A stretch of 64,000 bases of DNA from Thermanaeromonas toyohensis ToBE (lineage in GTDB: Bacteria; Bacillota; DSM-521; Neomoorellales; Neomoorellaceae). The translations under genes and the position numbers were made by a program. Of this stretch, positions 1 through 6,802 are shown one piece after another; the first letter of the stretch is position 1, and every line of letters starts with the position of its first letter. The stretch covers positions 2,003,587-2,067,586 of the forward strand of contig NZ_LT838272.1 of NCBI RefSeq assembly GCF_900176005.1, given 5' to 3'. Under the pieces are notes generated by a model that had not been told where the DNA came from, ran no database searches, and worked only from the letters and a program-made list of their open reading frames with translations.

Positions 1-1275
1 AAGTGGCTCCGTCATGGTCACCCAGGCCTTCCACTTCACTTCTTTTTCTGTTTCGCTCAAAGCCTTCCGCTTAACCTGCTTCTTTTCTTCTTGCGCTGGC
101 TTGCCTGCCGGGAATAGGTTGCCTGGCAGCCAGGGCACGTCAAAATCGCTCCCCAAAGGCTCAAGCCCTATCTCCTGCCTCGCCTCGTTTATCGTAAGCC
201 AGCCGTTTTTGACACCAGCCTCAATTTCCTTTATCTTGCGCTCCCAATCCTCGGGCACGGGATTGTCAAATTCCAGCACCAAATCCGGCTCAAACTGCGG
301 AAGCAGGAATTCGTTTAACTGCTGCTCAAGCCGCTTAAGCCTCGGGAGTATAACTCGCTTGGCAAAGGTATATTCGGCGGCTTCGGCGTTGGCCCGGTTT
401 ACATCTTCTGTGATCCCTAGGATATGCTTCGGTACACCGTATATCGCCAGGATGTCGTCACGCAACAACCGTAATTCTTCCGTAAACTGAAGCTCTTTAA
501 GGCTCCTCTGGATTTCCTGGAACTTAAGTCCTGCCCCCAAGACTGCTATCCGGTGTGCCTTAGCAACTCCCTTATGTCCAGCCTCCCACTGCGCTCTTAA
601 CCTGTTTGCGTCACTTTCCTCAATAGGTTGATCCGTAGTGAGTATCCCTGCCGGAGTAGCATCATTGAAGAAGAAATTCCGCACCCATTCCTGCGCATAC
701 TGGTGTATATCCAGCGGCAAAGCAGCGGCTCTGGTAGCCGACCAGCCGCGGTAGTAATCGTAAGGATGAGTGCAGCGTAGCCTTATCACGTCTTCGGGAG
801 GAAACCGCACTATACTTCCTCCAGGCGGCCTGTACTCGACATAGCTCAAAAACTTTTCTGGGTCCTTCTGCAGGTACACCCACGCCGGGACCAGCGGCCA
901 GATCTCTGCCGGTTGCCCCAAGCGGTTTCTCTCCAGTACCCACCACGCCTCGCCCACAAGCTCAAGGTGGATCTGCGTCAGTTCCCGCAGTTCAAATTCC
1001 GTCATCCAGGGGTTAACCTGACCAAGCAAATCCAAAACCGGATGTTGCTCAACTGGTTCCCAATCCCCATTCTTCGTTTTACGGTAAAGCCTGTACGGAA
1101 CGCTAGCCACGTTTTCCGCTATCACCCGGACGCAGGCATAAGTCCAGTAGGTATAAGCACGGAGAAAGTCTATAGTCTTCTTCTCAGGAGGTAAAAACTT
1201 CTGCCACGTCCAGGTGACGAAACGCCCTATGGATCTGGCTATGATTTTATCCATGAAGCGGCTTAACACCGACAC
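1..1275 (-). CDS. Phage portal protein (HK97/PF04860-like), C-terminus beyond window
   Basis: The reading frame is open from a GTG at 1275 to the window edge (425 codons), so the C-terminus is missing. The start follows an AGGAG box 9 nt upstream. The protein has typical portal features: an early YTYWTYACVRVIAENVASVPY segment, an AWWVLERN strand, a DVIRLRC..DYYRGWS stretch, and a central RDDILAIYGVPKHILG motif preceding a helix rich in Asn, Ala and Glu. Portal forms the dodecameric DNA gate at one capsid vertex and docks the terminase. It lies 12 bp after the large terminase gene, the usual terS-terL-portal order. The family assignment is from motifs only. Confidence 0.85.
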   Translation of the reverse strand, partial: MSVLSRFMDKIIARSIGRFVTWTWQKFLPPEKKTIDFLRAYTYWTYACVRVIAENVASVPYRLYRKTKNGDWEPVEQHPVLDLLGQVNPWMTEFELRELTQIHLELVGEAWWVLERNRLGQPAEIWPLVPAWVYLQKDPEKFLSYVEYRPPGGSIVRFPPEDVIRLRCTHPYDYYRGWSATRAAALPLDIHQYAQEWVRNFFFNDATPAGILTTDQPIEESDANRLRAQWEAGHKGVAKAHRIAVLGAGLKFQEIQRSLKELQFTEELRLLRDDILAIYGVPKHILGITEDVNRANAEAAEYTFAKRVILPRLKRLEQQLNEFLLPQFEPDLVLEFDNPVPEDWERKIKEIEAGVKNGWLTINEARQEIGLEPLGSDFDVPWLPGNLFPAGKPAQEEKKQVKRKALSETEKEVKWKAWVTMTEPL

Positions 1276-1287
1276 TCGTACCAGCTC

Positions 1288-2586
1288 CTAAAGCCAGAAA
1301 ATTTGGGGTTGTTTAGTAGCCTTTACCGCCCAACATGCCAGGGCTAAGCTCATTACACAGTCATCATGTCTTCCCTCGGGTGCCTCTGCTTTAACTGTTG
1401 TTCCTCTCCGCACCCTCTGAAAGCACCGGAGTTCGTCACGCAACATCGTATTACCCGCTGGGAGGAGAAGTTTTTTCTGTTCCACCTGTACCACCAAGTT
1501 AGAAATCAACTCTTCCCTGCTCCGGACAGTAAACACGAACGGTTCGCAGTTCCTTACCTGCTCTGCTACCGGGTCGCCTACGCCCGTGGCATCAAGATAT
1601 ACCTTAGCACTATACTTCGCCTGCAACTCGTTCACGTGGGCCACTATATCCCCGTAAAGCCTCCCCCGGTAACGGTACCATTCAGCTATTTTGTAGGGTG
1701 GCTCGCTGATATCAAGCACGGTTATAACCGTGTAGTCCTGGTATTTTGCTAAATCAACACCAATGGAATAGCGGTGGCCTGGCTCTGGTTTTCCCAAGGG
1801 AGTATAATCCTCAAAAACATCCTGTAGTACCGCCCAAGGGAAAACCGCCGTATCATCATCAACGAATTCAGCTAAGTATTCTATCCTGAAAGCCACCTCT
1901 GGTATCTCACGTCTTATGCGCTCTATTTCATCCCTTGGTATCCGGGGGTTGTCATATATCGTAGCGTGAAAACTTTTGTAGTACCCGCTTTCATCTCTGA
2001 GCCCTTGTCCAAAAAGCTGGTAGACGTAACCCTGGGTACCATTAGGCGTGGTTTCTATGCGCACCTTACCCCCACGGTCTAACACCATAGCTCGGATTAC
2101 GTCATAATAAACCTTATCTTTCACAAAGGCTGCTTCCGTAATTGCCACGCCATCCGCACCTTTGCCCCGCAAATAAACACCATCCCGTGAAGTAGACCGG
2201 GCCATGATCTTGCTGCCGTTTACTAGCAATATCTCGGGGAAAGGAGACCATTTGATATCCTTAACCCATACATCCAGCAACGGGTTTTCCAAACGTTGTT
2301 CAAACTCCTGAAAGTATATCCTCGCCTGGTCAATCGAAGGTGCAACCACGTACCACTTCTGGCGAGGTTTCTGGAAACAATGCCAGAATACCTCTAGCAG
2401 GGTTATCAGTGATTTTCCGACGCGTCTTCCCGCCACTTTCGTTGTAATGCGTGGCGCAAGAGAAAACATCTCCCGCTGTTTAGGTGTAAGCTCTACTCCA
2501 AACAAAGAAGCGGTGAACCCTGCTGGATCACCGCTATGCTTCCTCGCCTTTTCTAGCCATATCTCCCGCACCTTCTCCGGCAACAT
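1288..2586 (-). CDS. terL: Phage terminase large subunit
   Basis: A 432-aa DNA-packaging motor. Residues 52-59 (AGRRVGKS) form the deviant Walker A typical of terminases, and GVAITEAAF at 146-154 is the Walker B/catalytic Glu strand. The C-terminal half has RNase H-fold nuclease signatures: GVDLAKYQDYTV, a YLDATGVGD strand and HDDCVMSLALA near the end. It cuts the concatemer and pumps DNA through the portal. The first 52 bp overlap the upstream small-subunit gene, and a GGAGG box sits about 12 nt before the ATG. No frameshift is seen. Confidence 0.92.
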   Translation of the reverse strand: MLPEKVREIWLEKARKHSGDPAGFTASLFGVELTPKQREMFSLAPRITTKVAGRRVGKSLITLLEVFWHCFQKPRQKWYVVAPSIDQARIYFQEFEQRLENPLLDVWVKDIKWSPFPEILLVNGSKIMARSTSRDGVYLRGKGADGVAITEAAFVKDKVYYDVIRAMVLDRGGKVRIETTPNGTQGYVYQLFGQGLRDESGYYKSFHATIYDNPRIPRDEIERIRREIPEVAFRIEYLAEFVDDDTAVFPWAVLQDVFEDYTPLGKPEPGHRYSIGVDLAKYQDYTVITVLDISEPPYKIAEWYRYRGRLYGDIVAHVNELQAKYSAKVYLDATGVGDPVAEQVRNCEPFVFTVRSREELISNLVVQVEQKKLLLPAGNTMLRDELRCFQRVRRGTTVKAEAPEGRHDDCVMSLALACWAVKATKQPQIFWL

Positions 2587-3079
2587 GCTTTGCTAAGTCC
2601 TCCATTAGAGCCGAAAGCGCATCAGCCATTTTCGACGCCCCGTCCTCGCCCAGTAGTTCCAACTTCGTCTTCATCGCCTGTCTCATTTCGCTCTGCAATT
2701 TTTCCCGTAGTTGCACTAGTGCTAGCGGCGGTTTCTTACGCTCTTCAAGAAGCTCTTTAAGCCAGGCCGTGGTAGCTTGGCTGAGTTCAAAGTTGTCGGC
2801 TATAGTGGCGTCGAGCATTTCAATGTCTGACAGCCGTTTCTTAACCTCCAGATCAAACTGCTTTTGGCTTTTCCGATACTGCTCTCTAGCTTCAGCGGCA
2901 ACATCAAAATGCTCTAGCATATGTCGCCGGATCGCCTCATGGCTGATTTTCTCTCCCATTTCGGCCAACCGGCGAGCAACTTCCCTAGCACTTACGCCTC
3001 CTTCTTTGATCCATTTTTCTATTTCGGCCCGGTGCGGTGAGTTACAGACTTTACACCGGGCACTGTACCCAACCGGCAT
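2534..3079 (-). CDS. terS: Putative phage terminase small subunit
   Basis: 181 aa if started at the ATG at 3079, which has AGGAGG 8 nt upstream; an in-frame GTG lies 9 bp earlier. The N-terminus holds a CxxC-type pair (CKVCNSPHR) and a helix-turn-helix-like segment (SAREVARRLAEMGEKISHEAI). A long charged helical region follows (residues 70-150), suited to oligomerisation. Position directly before terL and a DNA-binding N-terminus support a terminase small subunit, which recognises the packaging site. The sequence family is variable, so this rests partly on context. Confidence 0.7.
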   Translation of the reverse strand: MPVGYSARCKVCNSPHRAEIEKWIKEGGVSAREVARRLAEMGEKISHEAIRRHMLEHFDVAAEAREQYRKSQKQFDLEVKKRLSDIEMLDATIADNFELSQATTAWLKELLEERKKPPLALVQLREKLQSEMRQAMKTKLELLGEDGASKMADALSALMEDLAKHVAGEGAGDMARKGEEA

Positions 3080-3088
3080 CCGGGCCAC

Positions 3089-3160
3089 CTCCTGTCAAGG
3101 TTGTCAACGTCAAGGTTGCCATTGACACGGTTGTCAAGCTTGTACACCCCCGGCCCCCGC
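3089..3160. repeat. Direct/inverted repeats of a TTGACAACC-type unit before terS
   Basis: Read on the minus strand, TTGACAACC occurs twice, with partial copies (CTTGACGTT, CTTGACAGG) between and after, in about 55 bp just upstream of the terS start. GTTGTCAAC is also a short palindrome. Such clusters can be packaging (pac/cos) recognition sites or operators. Which one cannot be told from sequence. Confidence 0.5.
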
Positions 3161-3217
3161 CCCTGGCCGCTATACTGGGGTGTACTGACCCGCCCGCGGT
3201 GGGCCACCTATTCACTC

Positions 3218-3295
3218 TGGCAGGGGAAGCGGGATTTGAACCCGCAGCAGACCGGGATTTGGAGTCCCGCGCTCTCCCACTTGAACTATTCCCCT
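3218..3295 (-). tRNA. tRNA-Trp (CCA), prophage-encoded
   Basis: A complete cloverleaf. The acceptor pairs AGGGGAA with TTCCCCT, the discriminator is G73, and the 3' CCA is encoded in the DNA. The anticodon stem CGGGA/TCCCG closes the loop CTCCAAA (anticodon CCA, Trp). The T-arm is GCGGG-TTCAAAT-CCCGC. It sits between the sigma-like regulator and terS, inside the phage late region. All arms pair without mismatch, so it is probably functional. Confidence 0.92.
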
Positions 3296-3336
3296 ACGCA
3301 GAACAAATTAAGCCGCCCTTCGCGGACGGCTCCTCG

Positions 3337-3684
3337 CTAAGTGTCATATTTAGCCGCATAATTGGCTACCAACTTCTTCTTAGCCCTCTCTAACAACACC
3401 TCAACAGGAGTTCTATTAACACCTAATTCGCCAGCGATCTCTGAAATCGTTTTGCCTTCACCATAATACTTACAGACTATAGCTAACTCCCTATCCGTTA
3501 GTCCTTCCACCAGTTCTTCTTTCAATGCGATGTTCACACATGTTTCGACCAAGGCATTTCTTACTCTTCTTTCGCTTTCCCCACGAAACACGATCATTCC
3601 GTGCTCGGAACATTTTATAAAGGTGCCATCTCTAGAATATCTAATAACGTGTTTTGCTTCCTTGCCACACAAAGGACAAAACAT
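3337..3684 (-). CDS. Zinc-ribbon / sigma-70 region 4-like phage regulator
   Basis: 115 aa. The N-terminus is a small zinc site (CPLCGKEAKH, then CSEHG). The C-terminal half, GLTDRELAIVCKYYGEGKTISEIAGELG followed by a basic helix, matches the helix-turn-helix of sigma factor region 4 and similar phage regulators. The likely role is transcriptional control of late genes, since it lies between the RinA-like gene and the packaging genes. The exact family is not certain. Confidence 0.65.
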   Translation of the reverse strand: MFCPLCGKEAKHVIRYSRDGTFIKCSEHGMIVFRGESERRVRNALVETCVNIALKEELVEGLTDRELAIVCKYYGEGKTISEIAGELGVNRTPVEVLLERAKKKLVANYAAKYDT

Positions 3685-3761
3685 TATCTACCAACCCCAC
3701 TCCAAATAGCATTGTAGCACATGTAGCCTTTGTAGAAGTCGCAAAAAAGTCGCATCTTTTT

Positions 3762-4244
3762 TCAGTACCACCCTAACCTTTCGGCTATGCCGTAGATAAA
3801 GCCGTTCTTGTACCTGTAAAAAGTTGCCCTGTCCATGTTCAATATCGCTGCCATATCATCCGGCCTCATATCAAACCTGCTTTTCCCTGCCATAGCAGCC
3901 TGAAGCCAATCTGGAGGCTCCCAAAGTATAGCCAGACCGTACTTCACCCATATAACCCTTCTGGCTTCTTCCTTACACCGAATGTAAGTGTCTCTTATTG
4001 CCCCCGTAATCCTCTCCATCTCCCGCAGAAGAATATAGTCCGCCAGCTTAGTGGCCCTTCTCTCTACACTTGAGCTCCTCCATCCCTCGTTCACAGCCGT
4101 CGGCCTTATCTCCGCATTCCCGGCCAAAATAATGTCCTGCCTCAGCTGTTCTATCTGCTTTACCGTTTCCTCATACGCATATATCTCCGCTTCAATATGC
4201 CTGTACGTAGCCCTTTTCAGCTTCAACCCAGTTGCCACCCCCAC
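3762..4244 (-). CDS. Late-gene transcriptional activator, RinA/ArpU-like
   Basis: 160 aa, mostly helical. It ends in a helix-turn-helix-like stretch (PDDMAAILNMDRATFYRYKNGF). Length, layout and the position just upstream of the packaging genes fit the RinA/ArpU family of phage late-gene activators in Gram-positive bacteria. The start is a GTG with a weak ribosome site; the in-frame GTG two codons in or the TTG six codons in are alternatives. A 10-bp inverted repeat (CCCCCACCGG at 4236-4246 with CCGGTGGGGG at about 4288) flanks the start and may fold over it. Confidence 0.65.
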   Translation of the reverse strand: MGVATGLKLKRATYRHIEAEIYAYEETVKQIEQLRQDIILAGNAEIRPTAVNEGWRSSSVERRATKLADYILLREMERITGAIRDTYIRCKEEARRVIWVKYGLAILWEPPDWLQAAMAGKSRFDMRPDDMAAILNMDRATFYRYKNGFIYGIAERLGWY

Positions 4245-4344
4245 CGGAGTATGGTAATATGTCTATAGCAAAGCCGCTTCTTAAGCCCCGGTGGGGGTTG
4301 TTTTTTTTATGCTTTTTGCGGCACATCTTCTTTGAAATGTGTCC

Positions 4345-4566
4345 TTACTGGTACATCCTCCACTCTGCTATGTTTCTGCGAATTTCTCTATCCAATTCTT
4401 TACATAGTTTCTTTGCCTCTTCTTCTGTTAGCCCATCAGCCACTTTTAATACTTCTTCTCTTCTCCACCAAGGAATCCAGCCATTTTCAGCGGTTGCTTT
4501 AAGACTTTCTACCCATGTACACGCTATATAATCGCCTGCTGGATTTTTTCTAAAATGTCTACCCAT
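4345..4566 (-). CDS. Small phage protein of unknown function (73 aa)
   Basis: Preceded by a strong AAGGAGG box 7 nt before the ATG. It is rich in charged residues and Trp, with an amphipathic C-terminal half containing GLTEEEAKKLCKELDREI. No recognised domain. It lies in the block of short early/middle phage genes on the minus strand. Confidence 0.6.
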   Translation of the reverse strand: MGRHFRKNPAGDYIACTWVESLKATAENGWIPWWRREEVLKVADGLTEEEAKKLCKELDREIRRNIAEWRMYQ

Positions 4567-4584
4567 AATTACCTCCTTCGCATT

Positions 4585-4824
4585 TTAAACAAACCGCGAT
4601 AAAATAAACTTTGCCACCTCATACGTTGCCCACCAGCAGTTGGTTGGCGAGCATTCCCGCGCCGCGGCAATAACTCTATCCCGTTCTACTTGGGGTAACC
4701 CTTGCAACCTCCGCTCTATTTCCTGCAATGCTGCCACCTTATTACGGCTTCTCCAATAAAACTCCGCGTAAGGCTCTAGTACTTTAGAGAACCAAGGTGG
4801 CTCGGTATAGCTCTTTCCGCCCAT
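4585..4824 (-). CDS. Small phage protein of unknown function (79 aa)
   Basis: The frame is open to 4941, but the start chosen is the ATG at 4824. It has a GGAGG box and overlaps the preceding stop by one base (TAATG), the coupling used across this operon. It contains a helical segment around AALQEIERRLQGLPQ and a C-terminal Trp/Tyr-rich end. Function not recognised. Confidence 0.55.
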   Translation of the reverse strand: MGGKSYTEPPWFSKVLEPYAEFYWRSRNKVAALQEIERRLQGLPQVERDRVIAAARECSPTNCWWATYEVAKFILSRFV

Positions 4825-5012
4825 TATATCGCCTCCCTCTCTCCCGGCAATAGTCCCGCCCTTCCGGGTAGTGGTCTTTCCTCCATAATCGTCTTCCACT
4901 GCCGGAATGGAAGAGCTAATATCTTTGCCCGCTCTATCCATTGCCGAAGTCTAGCGGCCACTTCAGGTTGCTTCCACTCGACGTATTCCGCCACTGTTAT
5001 AATTCCGTTCAA
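4824..5012 (-). CDS. Small phage protein of unknown function (62 aa)
   Basis: Starts with TTG at 5012, overlapping the stop of the upstream zinc-ribbon gene by 4 bp (TTGA), and ends at the TAATG junction with the next gene. A helical N-terminal half (VAEYVEWKQPEVAARLRQWIERA) is followed by a basic tail. No domain is recognised. Coupled overlaps on both sides are the main support. Confidence 0.45.
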   Translation of the reverse strand: MNGIITVAEYVEWKQPEVAARLRQWIERAKILALPFRQWKTIMEERPLPGRAGLLPGEREAI

Positions 5013-5173
5013 CTCGCCACCTTCTTCCCATATCTACGGCCAGGCCATATTTCTAATAGCCATCCCGTTCTATAATCTAGCCTGACCAACCTGCCGCAGC
5101 TGGTGCAGAGCCTACCCCACCACTTCCCTTTCCACCTGGCCCGCACCATCTTTTTCCCGCACCTGCATATCAT
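5009..5173 (-). CDS. Small zinc-ribbon phage protein (54 aa)
   Basis: Start chosen at ATG 5173, which follows GGAGG by 7 nt; the frame is open upstream to 5209. Two Cys pairs (CRCG near the start and CTSCG mid-protein) form a one-knuckle zinc ribbon with many Trp and Arg residues. It is one of three consecutive small zinc-ribbon genes. Function unknown. Confidence 0.5.
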   Translation of the reverse strand: MICRCGKKMVRARWKGKWWGRLCTSCGRLVRLDYRTGWLLEIWPGRRYGKKVAS

Positions 5174-5303
5174 GCTCTCGCCTCCAAGTGCGGTATTCCC
5201 AAAGCACATAAATCCTCTCGCAGTTCATACAGCGCCAGCGACGCAATTTATCACCGAAAAATACCTCATGCATCTCCTGGCTACAGCGCGGGCATCTCAA
5301 CAT
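5112..5303 (-). CDS. Small zinc-ribbon phage protein (63 aa)
   Basis: Begins MLRCPRCS and has a second pair CMNC, giving a classic zinc ribbon. Its ATG overlaps the stop of the upstream gene (ATGTTGA), suggesting translational coupling, and its 3' end overlaps the next zinc-ribbon gene by about 60 bp. It could bind nucleic acid or a protein partner; nothing more can be said. Confidence 0.5.
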   Translation of the reverse strand: MLRCPRCSQEMHEVFFGDKLRRWRCMNCERIYVLWEYRTWRREHDMQVREKDGAGQVEREVVG

Positions 5304-5575
5304 TTCCCCATAGCCACCCGTTTCCCCCTTTCATACTCCTCATAATTTGCCTGCGCCTTCCTACGAGCCTCCTCACACTTGCGTATGGTGTATACCCCTT
5401 CTATGCCGGGGCAGAATTTCCAGAAGAAAGGGATCCGGTTCTTGCAATCCGTGCAAATCTTATTAGCCTCCGGCGGCGGAGGCACCTCGGCCCCACACCT
5501 GGGGCATGTCCAGGTAGAAGCTGCCGCCGCCGAGTACATGAGAAAACCGCATACCTGGCATATCCTTTCCTGCAT
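5297..5575 (-). CDS. Zinc-ribbon phage protein (92 aa)
   Basis: Four CxxC-type pairs or half pairs are visible: CQVCG, CPRCG, CTDCK and a lone FCPG further on. The first two make a rubredoxin-like zinc ribbon. A charged helical C-terminus follows (RRKAQANYEEYERGKR). Its ATG shares a base with the stop of the gene before it (TAATG). Role unknown; it sits among early phage genes. Confidence 0.6.
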   Translation of the reverse strand: MQERICQVCGFLMYSAAAASTWTCPRCGAEVPPPPEANKICTDCKNRIPFFWKFCPGIEGVYTIRKCEEARRKAQANYEEYERGKRVAMGKC

Positions 5576-5934
5576 TACTGCCGCCTCCCTACCCAGAGTT
5601 GAAGTTCATCATTCCACTCCGCTCTAAACCTAGTTGGAAGACTAATACCTAGCTCCTTAAGCTTTTCCGCCAGAGCTCTACAGCATACTCTTTTAGCTTG
5701 TGTCTTCTTCCCCTTCGGTCGTTCCATTCTAAATCGCAAACCGGTAGGAGCAGGGCGCAACACCAAGATCGTTCCCTTTTTGTTGAGTAAGAGCTCTATT
5801 CTTTCCCCGTCTTGGAAATTGGCTCCCAGCAGCGAAGAAAGCCGTACATCGCCCCGTGGACTAATAGTAATCCAGTGCGCGGAACTGCTCTTTTGTAACA
5901 CCCTTGCGCTTCCGCCTGCGGTAATTCTCAGCAT
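5575..5934 (-). CDS. Phage protein of unknown function, AbrB-like N-terminus possible
   Basis: Up to 119 aa. The N-terminal half (WITISPRGDVRLSSLLGANFQDGERIELLL) resembles the short beta-rich swapped-hairpin pattern of AbrB/SpoVT-like proteins. The C-terminal half is basic. The ATG at 5934 lacks a good ribosome site; a GTG 11 codons later has GGAAG upstream and is an alternative. It partly overlaps a 42-aa frame. Family not established. Confidence 0.5.
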   Translation of the reverse strand: MLRITAGGSARVLQKSSSAHWITISPRGDVRLSSLLGANFQDGERIELLLNKKGTILVLRPAPTGLRFRMERPKGKKTQAKRVCCRALAEKLKELGISLPTRFRAEWNDELQLWVGRRQ

Positions 5935-5989
5935 CTAGAAACGCTGCCCGGGCGTAACCCACATCCCGGGCCCGCCATGCTTTTTTCAT
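5861..5989 (-). CDS. Possible 42-aa basic phage peptide
   Basis: ATG at 5989 follows AGGTGG by 4-5 nt. The peptide is highly basic (MKKAWRARDVGYARAAF, then NYRRRKRKG) and ends in YY-stop. It overlaps the start of the next gene by about 75 bp in another frame. A good ribosome site and coherent composition favour a real gene, but it is short. Confidence 0.4.
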   Translation of the reverse strand: MKKAWRARDVGYARAAFLDAENYRRRKRKGVTKEQFRALDYY

Positions 5990-6000
5990 CAGAACCACCT

Positions 6001-6330
6001 CTACTTGTCGAATAATGGCACGCAGTTACTTTTTATTGCGTGCTCTGCCTTTTTAGCGATTGCTTCCACCACACCGTCCAAAATCTTCTCTATCGCCTCA
6101 TATGTTTTTCTTCGCAGGGCCTCCTGTATTTCTGGCCGCTTAACATACTCTGCCGCCAAAGTCATGGCCTGTTCAGTAAGCAGTTTTCCTATTTCCCAAT
6201 CCAGATGTAAATCTGTCAATAGCATCCGTGTGAGGCTTTTTGCAATAATCTCCTGCTTCTGCTCTTCTGGGAGAGCTGCTACAACCTTGGCAGCTATCTC
6301 TTGTTGCAAGAATTTTTCCAGAGTATCCAT
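6001..6330 (-). CDS. Helical phage protein of unknown function (109 aa)
   Basis: An almost fully helical acidic protein beginning MDTLEKFLQQEIAAKVV and rich in Ala, Glu, Lys and Leu. The heptad-like spacing suggests a coiled coil. The ATG follows a GGGGG-type ribosome site about 9 nt upstream. It lies between the tRNA-like gene and the short 42-aa frame. Function not recognised. Confidence 0.55.
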   Translation of the reverse strand: MDTLEKFLQQEIAAKVVAALPEEQKQEIIAKSLTRMLLTDLHLDWEIGKLLTEQAMTLAAEYVKRPEIQEALRRKTYEAIEKILDGVVEAIAKKAEHAIKSNCVPLFDK

Positions 6331-6356
6331 TTGGCTTATCCCCCTTCATCCTAATC

Positions 6357-6430
6357 TGGACCCGGCGCCGGGATTTGAACCCGGCCTCCTTTCCCTGTGC
6401 CCGGGAAGGTGCGTCCCCAGCGCCGCCGGG
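6357..6430 (-). tRNA. Aberrant tRNA-like gene, possible tRNA-Cys (GCA)
   Basis: 74 nt. The acceptor CCCGGCG/CGCCGGG has 7 perfect pairs, the T-arm is CCGGG-TTCAAAT-CCCGG, the discriminator is U73 and CCA is encoded. U73 and a GCA triplet in the expected place fit Cys. Several core positions are abnormal: no U8, a 3-bp D-stem joined directly to the acceptor, G33 instead of U33, and a TTCCC/GGGAA anticodon stem flanked by extra bases that could extend it to 7 bp with one bulge. It could be a divergent phage tRNA or a tRNA mimic. Confidence 0.55.
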
Positions 6431-6432
6431 TC

Positions 6433-6798
6433 TTAGGACACTTCCTCCACCCGCCACACCTTTACTTCCACCCGCTCCAGATCACTCTTATTCCGCCGGG
6501 CTCTTATCTCCACGACCTGGCTATCATCGTGCCAGGCCACACCGTTCAGGCCATCCATTACCGCCTTTACTATGTTGTCTAGGTCCCCTATCCGCCCCTT
6601 GCCGGTACCGTAAACCTCTACCTCTATCCCTATCGGCCCCTCCAGCGGCTCTAATATGACCTGAAATGCCGTCCAGCTCACCAAGTTCTTATAAGCCAGG
6701 TAGCGCTGGGCCCGTGTTTTTACCCACTTTCCCCGCTGCGTCATTCGCACAGCCGGCACCGGGCGGCCGGGAACGGTGAAGCTATACGGCTGAGCCAT
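6433..6798 (-). CDS. rusA: RusA-type Holliday junction resolvase
   Basis: 121 aa from the ATG at 6798, which follows a GAGGGG box; the frame is open 7 codons further. Family features are FTVPGRPVPAVRMT at the N-terminus, the GDLDNIVKAVMDGLNG metal-binding segment (Asp residues that cut four-way junctions) and AWHDDSQVVEI. RusA dimers resolve branched phage DNA before packaging. Placement after DnaC-like and before late genes is typical. It ends two bases before the tRNA-like gene. Confidence 0.9.
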   Translation of the reverse strand: MAQPYSFTVPGRPVPAVRMTQRGKWVKTRAQRYLAYKNLVSWTAFQVILEPLEGPIGIEVEVYGTGKGRIGDLDNIVKAVMDGLNGVAWHDDSQVVEIRARRNKSDLERVEVKVWRVEEVS

Positions 6799-6802
6799 TT
6801 CA

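Noticed and set aside
3019-3207. 62-aa minus-strand frame across the pre-terS repeats
   Set aside because: Its LDN/NLD pattern comes from the DNA repeats, and it overlaps terS in another frame without a convincing ribosome site.
4280-4312. Plus-strand CCCC-GGT-GGGG hairpin with a T-run
   Set aside because: No plus-strand gene or promoter feeds it; it is more simply part of the inverted repeat around the RinA-like start.
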